Below, in pieces: positions 25,801-38,963 of a stretch of 64,000 nucleotides of DNA (positions within the stretch are counted from its first letter, which is position 1; each line of letters begins with the position of its first letter). Below the pieces are notes generated by a model, which searched no databases, was not told where the DNA came from, and was given only the letters and a program-made list of their open reading frames with translations. A program made the translations under genes and the position numbers. The DNA lies in NCBI GenBank assembly GCA_964057225.1, contig OZ059896.1:22502501-22566500 (forward strand), written 5' to 3'. The DNA comes from Auanema rhodensis. Its lineage: Eukaryota; Nematoda; Chromadorea; Rhabditida; Rhabditidae.

Positions 25801-26327
25801 GCCTTGAAAAAAGGAATCTAAAAACATCTACTTTTTGCTAAATTATTTTGAAATTTTTCGAAAAAATTTTTGTCAAAATGTTTTTGGAAGCAATGTTGAG
25901 TGTACATGGAAACTCAACATACACTAATGCATCATTTTTCAAACGATCATAACTAATTTTTTCATTAAGCGTTTCTCAATGTAGTATAGTGCATTCGATG
26001 CGGATTTTTAAGCTGCGTCGATCTGTGTTATCAGATTTGCGCTAGCTTAAAAATGCACCGAGATATCAACTGATATAAGTTCACACTTATATCCTCAATT
26101 TTCACCCTGAAGAATTAATTTTTTCGTAGAATAACATTGTCCATCGTCTTTGCCTTGAAAAAAGGAATCTAAAAACATCTACTTTTTGCTAAATTATTTT
26201 GAAATTTTTCGAAAAAATTTTTGTCAAAATGTTTTTGGAAGCAATGTTGAGTGTACATGGAAACTCAACATACACTAATGCATCATTTTTCAAACGATCA
26301 TAACTAATTTTTTCATTAAGCGTTTCT

Positions 26328-28784
26328 CAATGTAGTATAGTGCATTCGATGCGGATTTTTAAGCTGCGTCGATCTGTGTTATCAGATTTGCGCTAGCTTA
26401 AAAATGCACCGAGATATCAACTGATATAAGTTCACACTTATATCCTCAATTTTCACCCTGAAGAATTAATTTTTTCGTAGAATAACATTGTCCATCGTCT
26501 TTGCCTTGAAAAAAGGAATCTAAAAACATCTACTTTTTGCTAAATTATTTTGAAATTTTTCGAAAAAATTTATGTCAAAATGTTTTTGGAAACAATGTTG
26601 AGTGTACATGGAAACTCAACATACACTAATGCATCATTTTTCAAACGATCATAACTAATTTCTGTATTAAGCGTTTCTCAATGTAGTATAGTGCATTCGA
26701 TGCGGATTTTTAAGCTGCGTCGATCTGTGTTATCAGATTTGCGCTAGCTTAAAAATGCACCGAGATATCAACTGATATAAGTTCACACTTATATCCTCGA
26801 TTTTCACCCTGAAGAATTAATTTTTTCGTTGAATAACATTGTCCATCGTCTTTGCCTTGAAAAAAGGAATCTAAAAACATCTACTTTTTGCTAAATTATT
26901 CTGAAATTTTTCGAAAAAATTTTTGTCAAAATGTTTTTGGAAGCAATGTTGAGTGTACATGGAAACTCAACATACACTAATGCATCATTTTTCAAACGAT
27001 CATAACTAATTTTTGTATTAAGCGTTTCTCAATGTAGTATAGTGCATTCGATGCGGATTTTTAAGCTGCGTCGATCTGTGTTATCAGATTTGTGCTAGCT
27101 TAAAAATGCACCGAGATATCAACTGATATAAGTTCACACTTATATCCTCGATTTTCACCCTGAAGAATTAATTTTTTCGTTGAATAACATTGTCCATCGT
27201 CTTTGCCTTGAAAAAAGGAATCTAAAAACATCTACTTTTTGCTAAATTATTCTGAAATTTTTCGAAAAAATTTTTGTCAAAATGTTTTTGGAAGCAATGT
27301 TGAGTGTACATGGAAACTCAACATACACTAATGCATCATTTTTCAAACGATCATAACTAATTTTTGTATTAAGCGTTTCTCAATGTAGTATAGTGCATTC
27401 GATGCGGATTTTTAAGCTGCGTCGATCTGTGTTATCAGATTTGCGCTAGCTTGAAAATGCACCGAGATATCAACTGATATAAGTTCACACTTATATCCTC
27501 GATTTTCACCCTGAAGAATTAATTTTTTCGTTGAATAACATTGTCCATCGTCTTCGCCTTGAAAAAAGGAATCTAAAAACATCTACTTTTTGCTAAATTA
27601 TTCTGAAAATTTTCGAAAAAATTTTTGTCAAAATGTTTTTGGAAGCAATGTTGAGTGTACATGGAAACTCAACATACACTAATGCATCATTTTTCAAACG
27701 ATCATAACTAATTTTTGTATTAAGCGTTTTTCAATGTAGTATAGTGCATTCGATGCGGATTTTTAAGCTGCGTCGATCTATGTTATCAGATTTGCGCTAG
27801 CTTGAAAATGCACCGAGATATCAACTGATATAAGTTCACACTTATATCCTCGATTTTCACCCTGAAGAATTAATTTTTTCGTTGAATAACATTGTCCATC
27901 GTCTTTGCCTTGAAAAAAGAAATCTAAAAACATCTACTTTTTGCTAAATTATTTTGAAATTTTTCGAAAAAATTTTTGTCAAAATGTTTTTGGAAGCAAT
28001 GTTGAGTGTACATGGAAACTCAACATACACTAATGCATCATGTTTCAAACGATCATAACTAATTTTTGTATTAAGCGTTTCTCAATGTAGTATAGTGCAT
28101 TCGATGCGGATTTTTAAGCTGCGTCGATCTGTGTTATCAGATTTGCGCTAGCTTAAAAATGCACCGAGATATCAACTGATATAAGTTCACACTTATATCC
28201 TCGATTTTCACCCTGAAGAATTTATTTTTTCGTTGAATAACATTGTCCATCGTTTTTGCCTTGAAAAAAGAAATCTAAAAACATCTACTTTTTGCTAAAT
28301 TATTTTGAAATTTTTCGAAAAAATTTTTGTCAAAATGTTTTTGGAAGCAATGTTGATTGTACATGGAAACTCAACATACACTAATGCATCATTTTCCAAA
28401 CGATCATAACTAATTTTTGTATTAAGCGTTTCTCAATGTAGTATAGTGCATTCGATGCGGATTTTTAAGCTGCGTCGATCTGTGTTATCAGATTTGCGCT
28501 AGCTTGAAAATGCACCGAGATATCAACTGATATAAGTTCACACTTATATCCTCGATTTTCACCCTGAAGAATTTATTTTTTCGTTGAATAACATTGTCCA
28601 TCGTTTTTGCCTTGAAAAAAGAAATCTAAAAACATCTACTTTTTGCTAAATTATTTTGAAATTTTTCGAAAAAATTTTTGTCAAAATGTTTTTGGAAGCA
28701 ATGTTGATTGTACATGGAAACTCAACATACACTAATGCATCATTTTTCAAACGATCATAACTAATTTTTGTATTAAGCGTTTCT
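26328..28784. repeat. 7-unit block, copy 2 (of 20361-22817)
   Basis: Matches 20361-22817 unit by unit. Its last four units (27381-28784: CTTCGCC, CTATGTT, GAATTTATT with CATTTTCC, GAATTTATT) occur again at 30189-31592 with no difference seen. Its last three are echoed at 28785-29837, so this part was re-copied at 3- and 8-unit spacings. Confidence 0.75.
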
Positions 28785-30188
28785 CAATGTAGTATAGTGC
28801 ATTCGATGCGGATTTTTAAGCTGCGTCGATCTGTGTTATCAGATTTGCGCTAGCTTGAAAATGCACCGAGATATCAACTGATATAAGTTCACACTTATAT
28901 CCTCGATTTTCACCCTGAAGAATTAATTTTTTCGTTGAATAACATTGTCCATCGTCTTTGCCTTGAAAAAAGAAATCTAAAAACATCTACTTTTTGCTAA
29001 ATTATTTTGAAATTTTTCGAAAAAATTTTTGTCAAAATGTTTTTGGAAGCAATGTTGAGTGTACATGGAAACTCAACATACACTAATGCATCATGTTTCA
29101 AACGATCATAACTAATTTTTGTATTAAGCGTTTCTCAATGTAGTATAGTGCATTCGATGCGGATTTTTAAGCTGCGTCGATCTGTGTTATCAGATTTGCG
29201 CTAGCTTAAAAATGCACCGAGATATCAACTGATATAAGTTCACACTTATATCCTCGATTTTCACCCTGAAGAATTTATTTTTTCGTTGAATAACATTGTC
29301 CATCGTTTTTGCCTTGAAAAAAGAAATCTAAAAACATCTACTTTTTGCTAAATTATTTTGAAATTTTTCGAAAAAATTTTTGTCAAAATGTTTTTGGAAG
29401 CAATGTTGATTGTACATGGAAACTCAACATACACTAATGCATCATTTTCCAAACGATCATAACTAATTTTTGTATTAAGCGTTTCTCAATGTAGTATAGT
29501 GCATTCGATGCGGATTTTTAAGCTGCGTCGATCTGTGTTATCAGATTTGCGCTAGCTTGAAAATGCACCGAGATATCAACTGATATAAGTTCACACTTAT
29601 ATCCTCGATTTTCACCCTGAAGAATTTATTTTTTCGTTGAATAACATTGTCCATCGTTTTTGCCTTGAAAAAAGAAATCTAAAAACATCTACTTTTTGCT
29701 AAATTATTTTGAAATTTTTCGAAAAAATTTTTGTCAAAATGTTTTTGGAAGCAATGTTGATTGTACATGGAAACTCAACATACACTAATGCATCATTTTT
29801 CAAACGATCATAACTAATTTTTGTATTAAGCGTTTCTCAATGTAGTATAGTGCATTCGATGCGGATTTTTAAGCTGCGTCGATCTGTGTTATCAGATTTG
29901 CGCTAGCTTGAAAATGCACCGAGATATCAACTGATATAAGTTCACACTTATATCCTCGATTTTCACCCTGAAGAATTTATTTTTTCGTTGAATAACATTG
30001 TCCATCGTTTTTGCCTTGAAAAAAGAAATCTAAAAACATCTACTTTTTGCTAAATTATTTTGAAATTTTTCGAAAAAATTTTTGTCAAAATGTTTTTGGA
30101 AGCAATGTTGATTGTACATGGAAACTCAACATACACTAATGCATCATTTTTCAAACGATCATAACTAATTTTTGTATTAAGCGTTTCT

Positions 30189-31592
30189 CAATGTAGTATA
30201 GTGCATTCGATGCGGATTTTTAAGCTGCGTCGATCTGTGTTATCAGATTTGCGCTAGCTTGAAAATGCACCGAGATATCAACTGATATAAGTTCACACTT
30301 ATATCCTCGATTTTCACCCTGAAGAATTAATTTTTTCGTTGAATAACATTGTCCATCGTCTTCGCCTTGAAAAAAGGAATCTAAAAACATCTACTTTTTG
30401 CTAAATTATTCTGAAAATTTTCGAAAAAATTTTTGTCAAAATGTTTTTGGAAGCAATGTTGAGTGTACATGGAAACTCAACATACACTAATGCATCATTT
30501 TTCAAACGATCATAACTAATTTTTGTATTAAGCGTTTTTCAATGTAGTATAGTGCATTCGATGCGGATTTTTAAGCTGCGTCGATCTATGTTATCAGATT
30601 TGCGCTAGCTTGAAAATGCACCGAGATATCAACTGATATAAGTTCACACTTATATCCTCGATTTTCACCCTGAAGAATTAATTTTTTCGTTGAATAACAT
30701 TGTCCATCGTCTTTGCCTTGAAAAAAGAAATCTAAAAACATCTACTTTTTGCTAAATTATTTTGAAATTTTTCGAAAAAATTTTTGTCAAAATGTTTTTG
30801 GAAGCAATGTTGAGTGTACATGGAAACTCAACATACACTAATGCATCATGTTTCAAACGATCATAACTAATTTTTGTATTAAGCGTTTCTCAATGTAGTA
30901 TAGTGCATTCGATGCGGATTTTTAAGCTGCGTCGATCTGTGTTATCAGATTTGCGCTAGCTTAAAAATGCACCGAGATATCAACTGATATAAGTTCACAC
31001 TTATATCCTCGATTTTCACCCTGAAGAATTTATTTTTTCGTTGAATAACATTGTCCATCGTTTTTGCCTTGAAAAAAGAAATCTAAAAACATCTACTTTT
31101 TGCTAAATTATTTTGAAATTTTTCGAAAAAATTTTTGTCAAAATGTTTTTGGAAGCAATGTTGATTGTACATGGAAACTCAACATACACTAATGCATCAT
31201 TTTCCAAACGATCATAACTAATTTTTGTATTAAGCGTTTCTCAATGTAGTATAGTGCATTCGATGCGGATTTTTAAGCTGCGTCGATCTGTGTTATCAGA
31301 TTTGCGCTAGCTTGAAAATGCACCGAGATATCAACTGATATAAGTTCACACTTATATCCTCGATTTTCACCCTGAAGAATTTATTTTTTCGTTGAATAAC
31401 ATTGTCCATCGTTTTTGCCTTGAAAAAAGAAATCTAAAAACATCTACTTTTTGCTAAATTATTTTGAAATTTTTCGAAAAAATTTTTGTCAAAATGTTTT
31501 TGGAAGCAATGTTGATTGTACATGGAAACTCAACATACACTAATGCATCATTTTTCAAACGATCATAACTAATTTTTGTATTAAGCGTTTCT
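30189..31592. repeat. 4-unit block repeated from 27381-28784
   Basis: The four units share CTTCGCC with CTGAAAATTTTCG and a GCGTTTTTC tail; CTATGTT with AAAGAAATC and CATGTTTC; GAATTTATT with CATTTTCC; and T-G stem GAATTTATT. Spacing is 2,808 bp (8 units). I saw no difference over 1,404 bp, so this is a recent copy or conversion tract. Confidence 0.75.
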
Positions 31593-31943
31593 CAATGTAG
31601 TATAGTGCATTCGATGCGGATTTTTAAGCTGCGTCGATCTGTGTTATCAGATTTGCGCTAGCTTAAAAATGCACCGAGATATCAACTGATATAAGTTCAC
31701 ACTTATATCCTCGATTTTCACCCTGAAGAATTAATTTTTTCGTTGAATAACATTGTCCATCGTCTTTGCCTTGAAAAAAGGAATCTAAAAACATCTACTT
31801 TTTGCTAAATTATTCTGAAATTTTTCGAAAAAATTTTTGTCAAAATGTTTTTGGAAGCAATGTTGAGTGTACATGGAAACTCAACATACACTAATGCATC
31901 ATTTTTCAAACGATCATAACTAATTTTTGTATTAAGCGTTTCT

Positions 31944-34900
31944 CAATGTAGTATAGTGCATTCGATGCGGATTTTTAAGCTGCGTCGATCTGTGTTATCA
32001 GATTTGCGCTAGCTTAAAAATGCACCGAGATATCAACTGATATCTGTTCACACTTATATCCTCGATTTTCACCCTGAAGAATTAATTTTTTCGTTGAATA
32101 ACATTGTTAATCGTCTTTGCCTTGAAAAAAGGAATCTAAAAACATCTACTTTTTGCTAAATTATCCTGAAATTTTTCGAAAAAATTTTTGTCAAAATGTT
32201 TTTGGAAGCAATGTTGAGTGTACATGGAAACTCAACATACACTAATGCATCATTTTTCAAACAATCATAACTAATTTTTGTATTAAGCGTTTCTCAATGT
32301 AGTATAGTGCATTCGATGCGGATTTTTAAGCTGCGTCGATCTGTGTTATCAGATTTGCGCTAGCTTAAAAATGCACCGAGATATCAACTGATATAAGTTC
32401 ACACTTATATCCTCGATTTTCACCCTGAAGAATTAATTTTTTCGTTGAATAACATTGTCCATCGTCTTTGCCTTGAAAAAAGGAATCTAAAAACATCTAC
32501 TTTTTGCTAAATTATTCTGAAATTTTTCGAAAAAATTTTTGTCAAAATGTTTTTGGAAGCAATGTTGAGTGTACATGGAAACTCAACATACACTAATGCA
32601 TCATTTTTCAAACGATCATAAATAATTTTTGTATTAAGCGTTTCTCAATGTAGTATAGTGCATTCGATGCGGATTTTTAAGCTGCGTCGATCTGTGTTAT
32701 CAGATTTGCGCTAGCTTAAAAATGCACCGAGATATCAACTGATATCTGTTCACACTTATATCCTCGATTTTCACCCTGAAGAATTAATTTTTTCGTTGAA
32801 TAACATTGTTAATCGTCTTTGCCTTGAAAAAAGGAATCTAAAAACATCTACTTTTTGCTAAATTATCCTGAAATTTTTCGAAAAAATTTTTGTCAAAATG
32901 TTTTTGGAAGCAATGTTGAGTGTACATGGAAACTCAACATAGACTAATGCATCATTTTTCAAACAATCATAACTAATTTTTGTATTAAGCGTTTCTCAAT
33001 GTAGTATAGTGCATTCGATGCGGATTTTTAAGCTGCGTCGATCTGTGTTATCAGATTTGCGCTAGCTTGAAAATGCACCGAGATATCAACTGATATAAGT
33101 TCACACTTATATCCTCGATTTTCACCCTGAAGAATTAATTTTTTCGTTGAATAACATTGTCCATCGTCTTTGCCTTGAAAAAAGGAATCTAAAAACATCT
33201 ACTTTTTGCTAAATTATTTTGAAATTTTTCGAAAAAATTTTTGTCAAAATGTTTTTGGAAGCAATGTTGAGTGTACATGGAAACTCAACATACACTAATG
33301 CATCATTTTTCAAACGATCATAACTAATTTTTTCATTGAGCGTTTCTCAATGTAGTATAGTGCATTCGATGCGGATTTTCAAGCTGCGTCGATCTGTGTT
33401 ATCAGATTTGCGCTAGCTTGAAAATGCACCGAGATATCAACTGATATAAGTTCACACTTATATCCTCGATTTTCACCCTGAAGAATTAATTTTTTCGTTG
33501 AATAACATTGTCCATCGTCTTTGCCTTGAAAAAAGGAATCTAAAAACATCTACTTTTTGCTAAATTATTTTGAAATTTTTCGAAAAAATTTTTGTCAAAA
33601 TGTTTTTGGAAGCAATGTTGAGTGTACATGGAAACTCAACATACACTAATGCATCATTTTTCAAACAATCATAACTAATTTTTGTATTAAGCGTTTCTCA
33701 ATGTAGTATAGTGCATTCGATGCGGATTTTTAAGCTGCGTCGATCTGTGTTATCAGATTTGCGCTAGCTTAAAAATGCACCGAGATATCAACTGATATAA
33801 GTTCACACTTATATCCTCGATTTTCACCCTGAAGAATTAATTTTTTCGTTGAATAACATTGTCCATCGTCTTTGCCTTGAAAAAAGGAATCTAAAAACAT
33901 CTACTTTTTGCTAAATTATTCTGAAATTTTTCGAAAAAATTTTTGTCAAAATGTTTTTGGAAGCAATGTTGAGTGTACATGGAAACTCAACATACACTAA
34001 TGCATCATTTTTCAAACGATCATAAATAATTTTTGTATTAAGCGTTTCTCAATGTAGTATAGTGCATTCGATGCGGATTTTTAAGCTGCGTCGATCTGTG
34101 TTATCAGATTTGCGCTAGCTTAAAAATGCACCGAGATATCAACTGATATCTGTTCACACTTATATCCTCGATTTTCACCCTGAAGAATTAATTTTTTCGT
34201 TGAATAACATTGTTAATCGTCTTTGCCTTGAAAAAAGGAATCTAAAAACATCTACTTTTTGCTAAATTATCCTGAAATTTTTCGAAAAAATTTTTGTCAA
34301 AATGTTTTTGGAAGCAATGTTGAGTGTACATGGAAACTCAACATAGACTAATGCATCATTTTTCAAACAATCATAACTAATTTTTGTATTAAGCGTTTCT
34401 CAATGTAGTATAGTGCATTCGATGCGGATTTTTAAGCTGCGTCGATCTGTGTTATCAGATTTGCGCTAGCTTGAAAATGCACCGAGATATCAACTGATAT
34501 AAGTTCACACTTATATCCTCGATTTTCACCCTGAAGAATTAATTTTTTCGTTGAATAACATTGTCCATCGTCTTTGCCTTGAAAAAAGGAATCTAAAAAC
34601 ATCTACTTTTTGCTAAATTATTTTGAAATTTTTCGAAAAAATTTTTGTCAAAATGTTTTTGGAAGCAATGTTGAGTGTACATGGAAACTCAACATACACT
34701 AATGCATCATTTTTCAAACGATCATAACTAATTTTTTCATTGAGCGTTTCTCAATGTAGTATAGTGCATTCGATGCGGATTTTCAAGCTGCGTCGATCTG
34801 TGTTATCAGATTTGCGCTAGCTTGAAAATGCACCGAGATATCAACTGATATAAGTTCACACTTATATCCTCGATTTTCACCCTGAAGAATTAATTTTTTC

Positions 34901-36155
34901 GTTGAATAACATTGTCCATCGTCTTTGCCTTGAAAAAAGGAATCTAAAAACATCTACTTTTTGCTAAATTATTTTGAAATTTTTCGAAAAAATTTTTGTC
35001 AAAATGTTTTTGGAAGCAATGTTGAGTGTACATGGAAACTCAACATACACTAATGCATCATTTTTCAAACGATCATAACTAATTTTTTTATTAAGCGTTT
35101 CTCAATGTAGTATAGTGCATTCGATGCGGATTTTCAAGCTGCGTCGATCTGTGTTATCAGATTTGCGCTAGCTTGAAAATGCACCGAGATATCAACTGAT
35201 ATAAGTTCACACTTATATCCTCGATTTTCACCCTGAAGATTTAATTTTTTCGTTGAATAACATTGTCCATCGTCTTTGCCTTGAAAAAAGGAATCTAAAA
35301 ACATCTACTTTTTGCTAAATTATTTTGAAATTTTTCGAAAAAATTTTTGTCAAAATGTTTTTGGAAGCAATGTTGAGTGTACATGGAAACTCAACATACA
35401 CTAATGCATCATTTTTCAAACGATCATAACTAATTTTTTCATTAAGCGTTTCTCAATGTAGTATAGTGCATTCGATGCGGATTTTTAAGCTGCGTCGATC
35501 TGTGTTATCAGATTTGCGCTAGCTTAAAAATGCGCCGAGATATCAACTGATATAAGTTCACACTTATATCCTCGATTTTCACCCTGAAGATTTAATTTTT
35601 TCGTTGAATAACATTGTCCATCGTCTTTGCCTTGAAAAAAGGAATCTAAAAACATCTACTTTTTGCTAAATTATTTTGAAATTTTTCGAAAAAATTTTTG
35701 TCAAAATGTTTTTGGAAGCAATGTTGAGTGTACATGGAAACTCAACATACACTAATGCATCATTTTTCAAACGATCATAACTAATTTTTTCATTAAGCGT
35801 TTCTCAATGTAGTATAGTGCATTCGATGCGGATTTTTAAGCTGCGTCGATCTGTGTTATCAGATTTGCGCTAGCTTAAAAATGCACCGAGATATCAACTG
35901 ATATAAGTTCACACTTATATCCTCAATTTTCACCCTGAAGAATTAATTTTTTCGTAGAATAACATTGTCCATCGTCTTTGCCTTGAAAAAAGGAATCTAA
36001 AAACATCTACTTTTTGCTAAATTATTTTGAAATTTTTCGAAAAAATTTTTGTCAAAATGTTTTTGGAAGCAATGTTGAGTGTACATGGAAACTCAACATA
36101 CACTAATGCATCATGTTTCAAACGATCATAACTAATTTTTGTATTAAGCGTTTCT
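31944..36155. repeat. 12-unit block, copy 1 (copy 2 at 38964-43175)
   Basis: All twelve units recur in order 7,020 bp (20 units) downstream. The three differences seen are ATTATCCTG against ATTATCCCG (first unit), TTGAATAACATT against TTGAATTACATT (fourth unit) and TGCGCCGAG against TGCACCGAG (unit 35454 against 42474). The run ends with CCTCAATTTT, CGTAGAAT and CATGTTTC at 35805 and 42825. Confidence 0.8.
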
Positions 36156-36857
36156 CAATGTAGTATAGTGCATTCGATGCGGATTTTTAAGCTGCGTCGA
36201 TCTGTGTTATCAGATTTGCGCTAGCTTGAAAATGCACCGAGATATCAACTGATATAAGTTCACACTTATATCCTCGATTTTCACCCTGAAGAATTTATTT
36301 TTTCGTTGAATAACATTGTCCATCGTTTTTGCCTTGAAAAAAGAAATCTAAAAACATCTACTTTTTGCTGAATTATTTTGAAATTTTTCGAAAAAATTTT
36401 TGTCAAAATGTTTTTGGAAGCAATGTTGATTGTACATGGAAACTCAACATACACTAATGCATCATTTTTCAAACGATCATAACTAATTTTTGTATTAAGC
36501 GTTTCTCAATGTAGTATAGTGCATTCGATGCGGATTTTTAAGCTGCGTCGATCTGTGTTATCAGATTTGCGCTAGCTTAAAAATGCACCGAGATATCAAC
36601 TGATATAAGTTCACACTTATATCCTCGATTTTCACCCTGAAGAATTAATTTTTTCGTTGAATAACATTGTCCATCGTCTTTGCCTTGAAAAAAGGAATCT
36701 AAAAACATCTACTTTTTGCTAAATTATTCTGAAATTTTTCGAAAAAATTTTTGTCAAAATGTTTTTGGAAGCAATGTTGAGTGTACATGGAAACTCAACA
36801 TACACTAATGCATCATTTTTCAAACGATCATAACTAATTTTTGTATTAAGCGTTTCT

Positions 36858-38612
36858 CAATGTAGTATAGTGCATTCGATGCGGATTTTTAAGCTGCGTC
36901 GATCTGTGTTATCAGATTTGCGCTAGCTTAAAAATGCACCGAGATATCAACTGATATCTGTTCACACTTATATCCTCGATTTTCACCCTGAAGAATTAAT
37001 TTTTTCGTTGAATAACATTGTTAATCGTCTTTGCCTTGAAAAAAGGAATCTAAAAACATCTACTTTTTGCTAAATTATCCCGAAATTTTTCGAAAAAATT
37101 TTTGTCAAAATGTTTTTGGAAGCAATGTTGAGTGTACATGGAAACTCAACATACACTAATGCATCATTTTTCAAACAATCATAACTAATTTTTGTATTAA
37201 GCGTTTCTCAATGTAGTATAGTGCATTCGATGCGGATTTTTAAGCTGCGTCGATCTGTGTTATCAGATTTGCGCTAGCTTAAAAATGCACCGAGATATCA
37301 ACTGATATAAGTTCACACTTATATCCTCGATTTTCACCCTGAAGAATTAATTTTTTCGTTGAATAACATTGTCCATCGTCTTTGCCTTGAAAAAAGGAAT
37401 CTAAAAACATCTACTTTTTGCTAAATTATTCTGAAATTTTTCGAAAAAATTTTTGTCAAAATGTTTTTGGAAGCAATGTTGAGTGTACATGGAAACTCAA
37501 CATACACTAATGCATCATTTTTCAAACGATCATAAATAATTTTTGTATTAAGCGTTTCTCAATGTAGTATAGTGCATTCGATGCGGATTTTTAAGCTGCG
37601 TCGATCTGTGTTATCAGATTTGCGCTAGCTTAAAAATGCACCGAGATATCAACTGATATCTGTTCACACTTATATCCTCGATTTTCACCCTGAAGAATTA
37701 ATTTTTTCGTTGAATAACATTGTTAATCGTCTTTGCCTTGAAAAAAGGAATCTAAAAACATCTACTTTTTGCTAAATTATCCTGAAATTTTTCGAAAAAA
37801 TTTTTGTCAAAATGTTTTTGGAAGCAATGTTGAGTGTACATGGAAACTCAACATAGACTAATGCATCATTTTTCAAACAATCATAACTAATTTTTGTATT
37901 AAGCGTTTCTCAATGTAGTATAGTGCATTCGATGCGGATTTTTAAGCTGCGTCGATCTGTGTTATCAGATTTGCGCTAGCTTGAAAATGCACCGAGATAT
38001 CAACTGATATAAGTTCACACTTATATCCTCGATTTTCACCCTGAAGAATTAATTTTTTCGTTGAATTACATTGTCCATCGTCTTTGCCTTGAAAAAAGGA
38101 ATCTAAAAACATCTACTTTTTGCTAAATTATTTTGAAATTTTTCGAAAAAATTTTTGTCAAAATGTTTTTGGAAGCAATGTTGAGTGTACATGGAAACTC
38201 AACATACACTAATGCATCATTTTTCAAACGATCATAACTAATTTTTTCATTGAGCGTTTCTCAATGTAGTATAGTGCATTCGATGCGGATTTTCAAGCTG
38301 CGTCGATCTGTGTTATCAGATTTGCGCTAGCTTGAAAATGCACCGAGATATCAACTGATATAAGTTCACACTTATATCCTCGATTTTCACCCTGAAGAAT
38401 TAATTTTTTCGTTGAATAACATTGTCCATCGTCTTTGCCTTGAAAAAAGGAATCTAAAAACATCTACTTTTTGCTAAATTATTTTGAAATTTTTCGAAAA
38501 AATTTTTGTCAAAATGTTTTTGGAAGCAATGTTGAGTGTACATGGAAACTCAACATACACTAATGCATCATTTTTCAAACAATCATAACTAATTTTTGTA
38601 TTAAGCGTTTCT
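36858..38612. repeat. 5-unit block copied in adjacent 6-unit register (38964-40718)
   Basis: Units 36858 to 38262 match 38964 to 40368 at 2,106-bp spacing. Shared private marks are ATTATCCCGAA, CATAAATAA, CATAGACT and TTGAATTACATT. The joining unit 38613 starts like the ATTCTGAA type but ends in the TTTTTTCATT tail instead of CATAAATAATTTTTG, as a crossover or conversion product would. Confidence 0.75.
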
Positions 38613-38963
38613 CAATGTAGTATAGTGCATTCGATGCGGATTTTTAAGCTGCGTCGATCTGTGTTATCAGATTTGCGCTAGCTTAAAAATGCACCGAGAT
38701 ATCAACTGATATAAGTTCACACTTATATCCTCGATTTTCACCCTGAAGAATTAATTTTTTCGTTGAATAACATTGTCCATCGTCTTTGCCTTGAAAAAAG
38801 GAATCTAAAAACATCTACTTTTTGCTAAATTATTCTGAAATTTTTCGAAAAAATTTTTGTCAAAATGTTTTTGGAAGCAATGTTGAGTGTACATGGAAAC
38901 TCAACATACACTAATGCATCATTTTTCAAACGATCATAACTAATTTTTTCATTAAGCGTTTCT

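Larger units (their letters stand above)
20010..31592. repeat. Array subregion 4: ATTCTGAA, CTTCGCC, CTATGTT and GAATTTATT units
   Basis: Thirty-three units of mixed type. Characteristic units are ATTCTGAA; TTTGTGCT; CTTCGCC with CTGAAAATTTTCG; CTATGTT with CATGTTTC; and GAATTTATT, CGTTTTTGCC, AAAGAAATC and TTGATTG together. Many have the T-G stem state. At 23520, 23871 and 24222 different partial combinations of the marks that define the next subregion appear. No gene or other element is present. Confidence 0.7.
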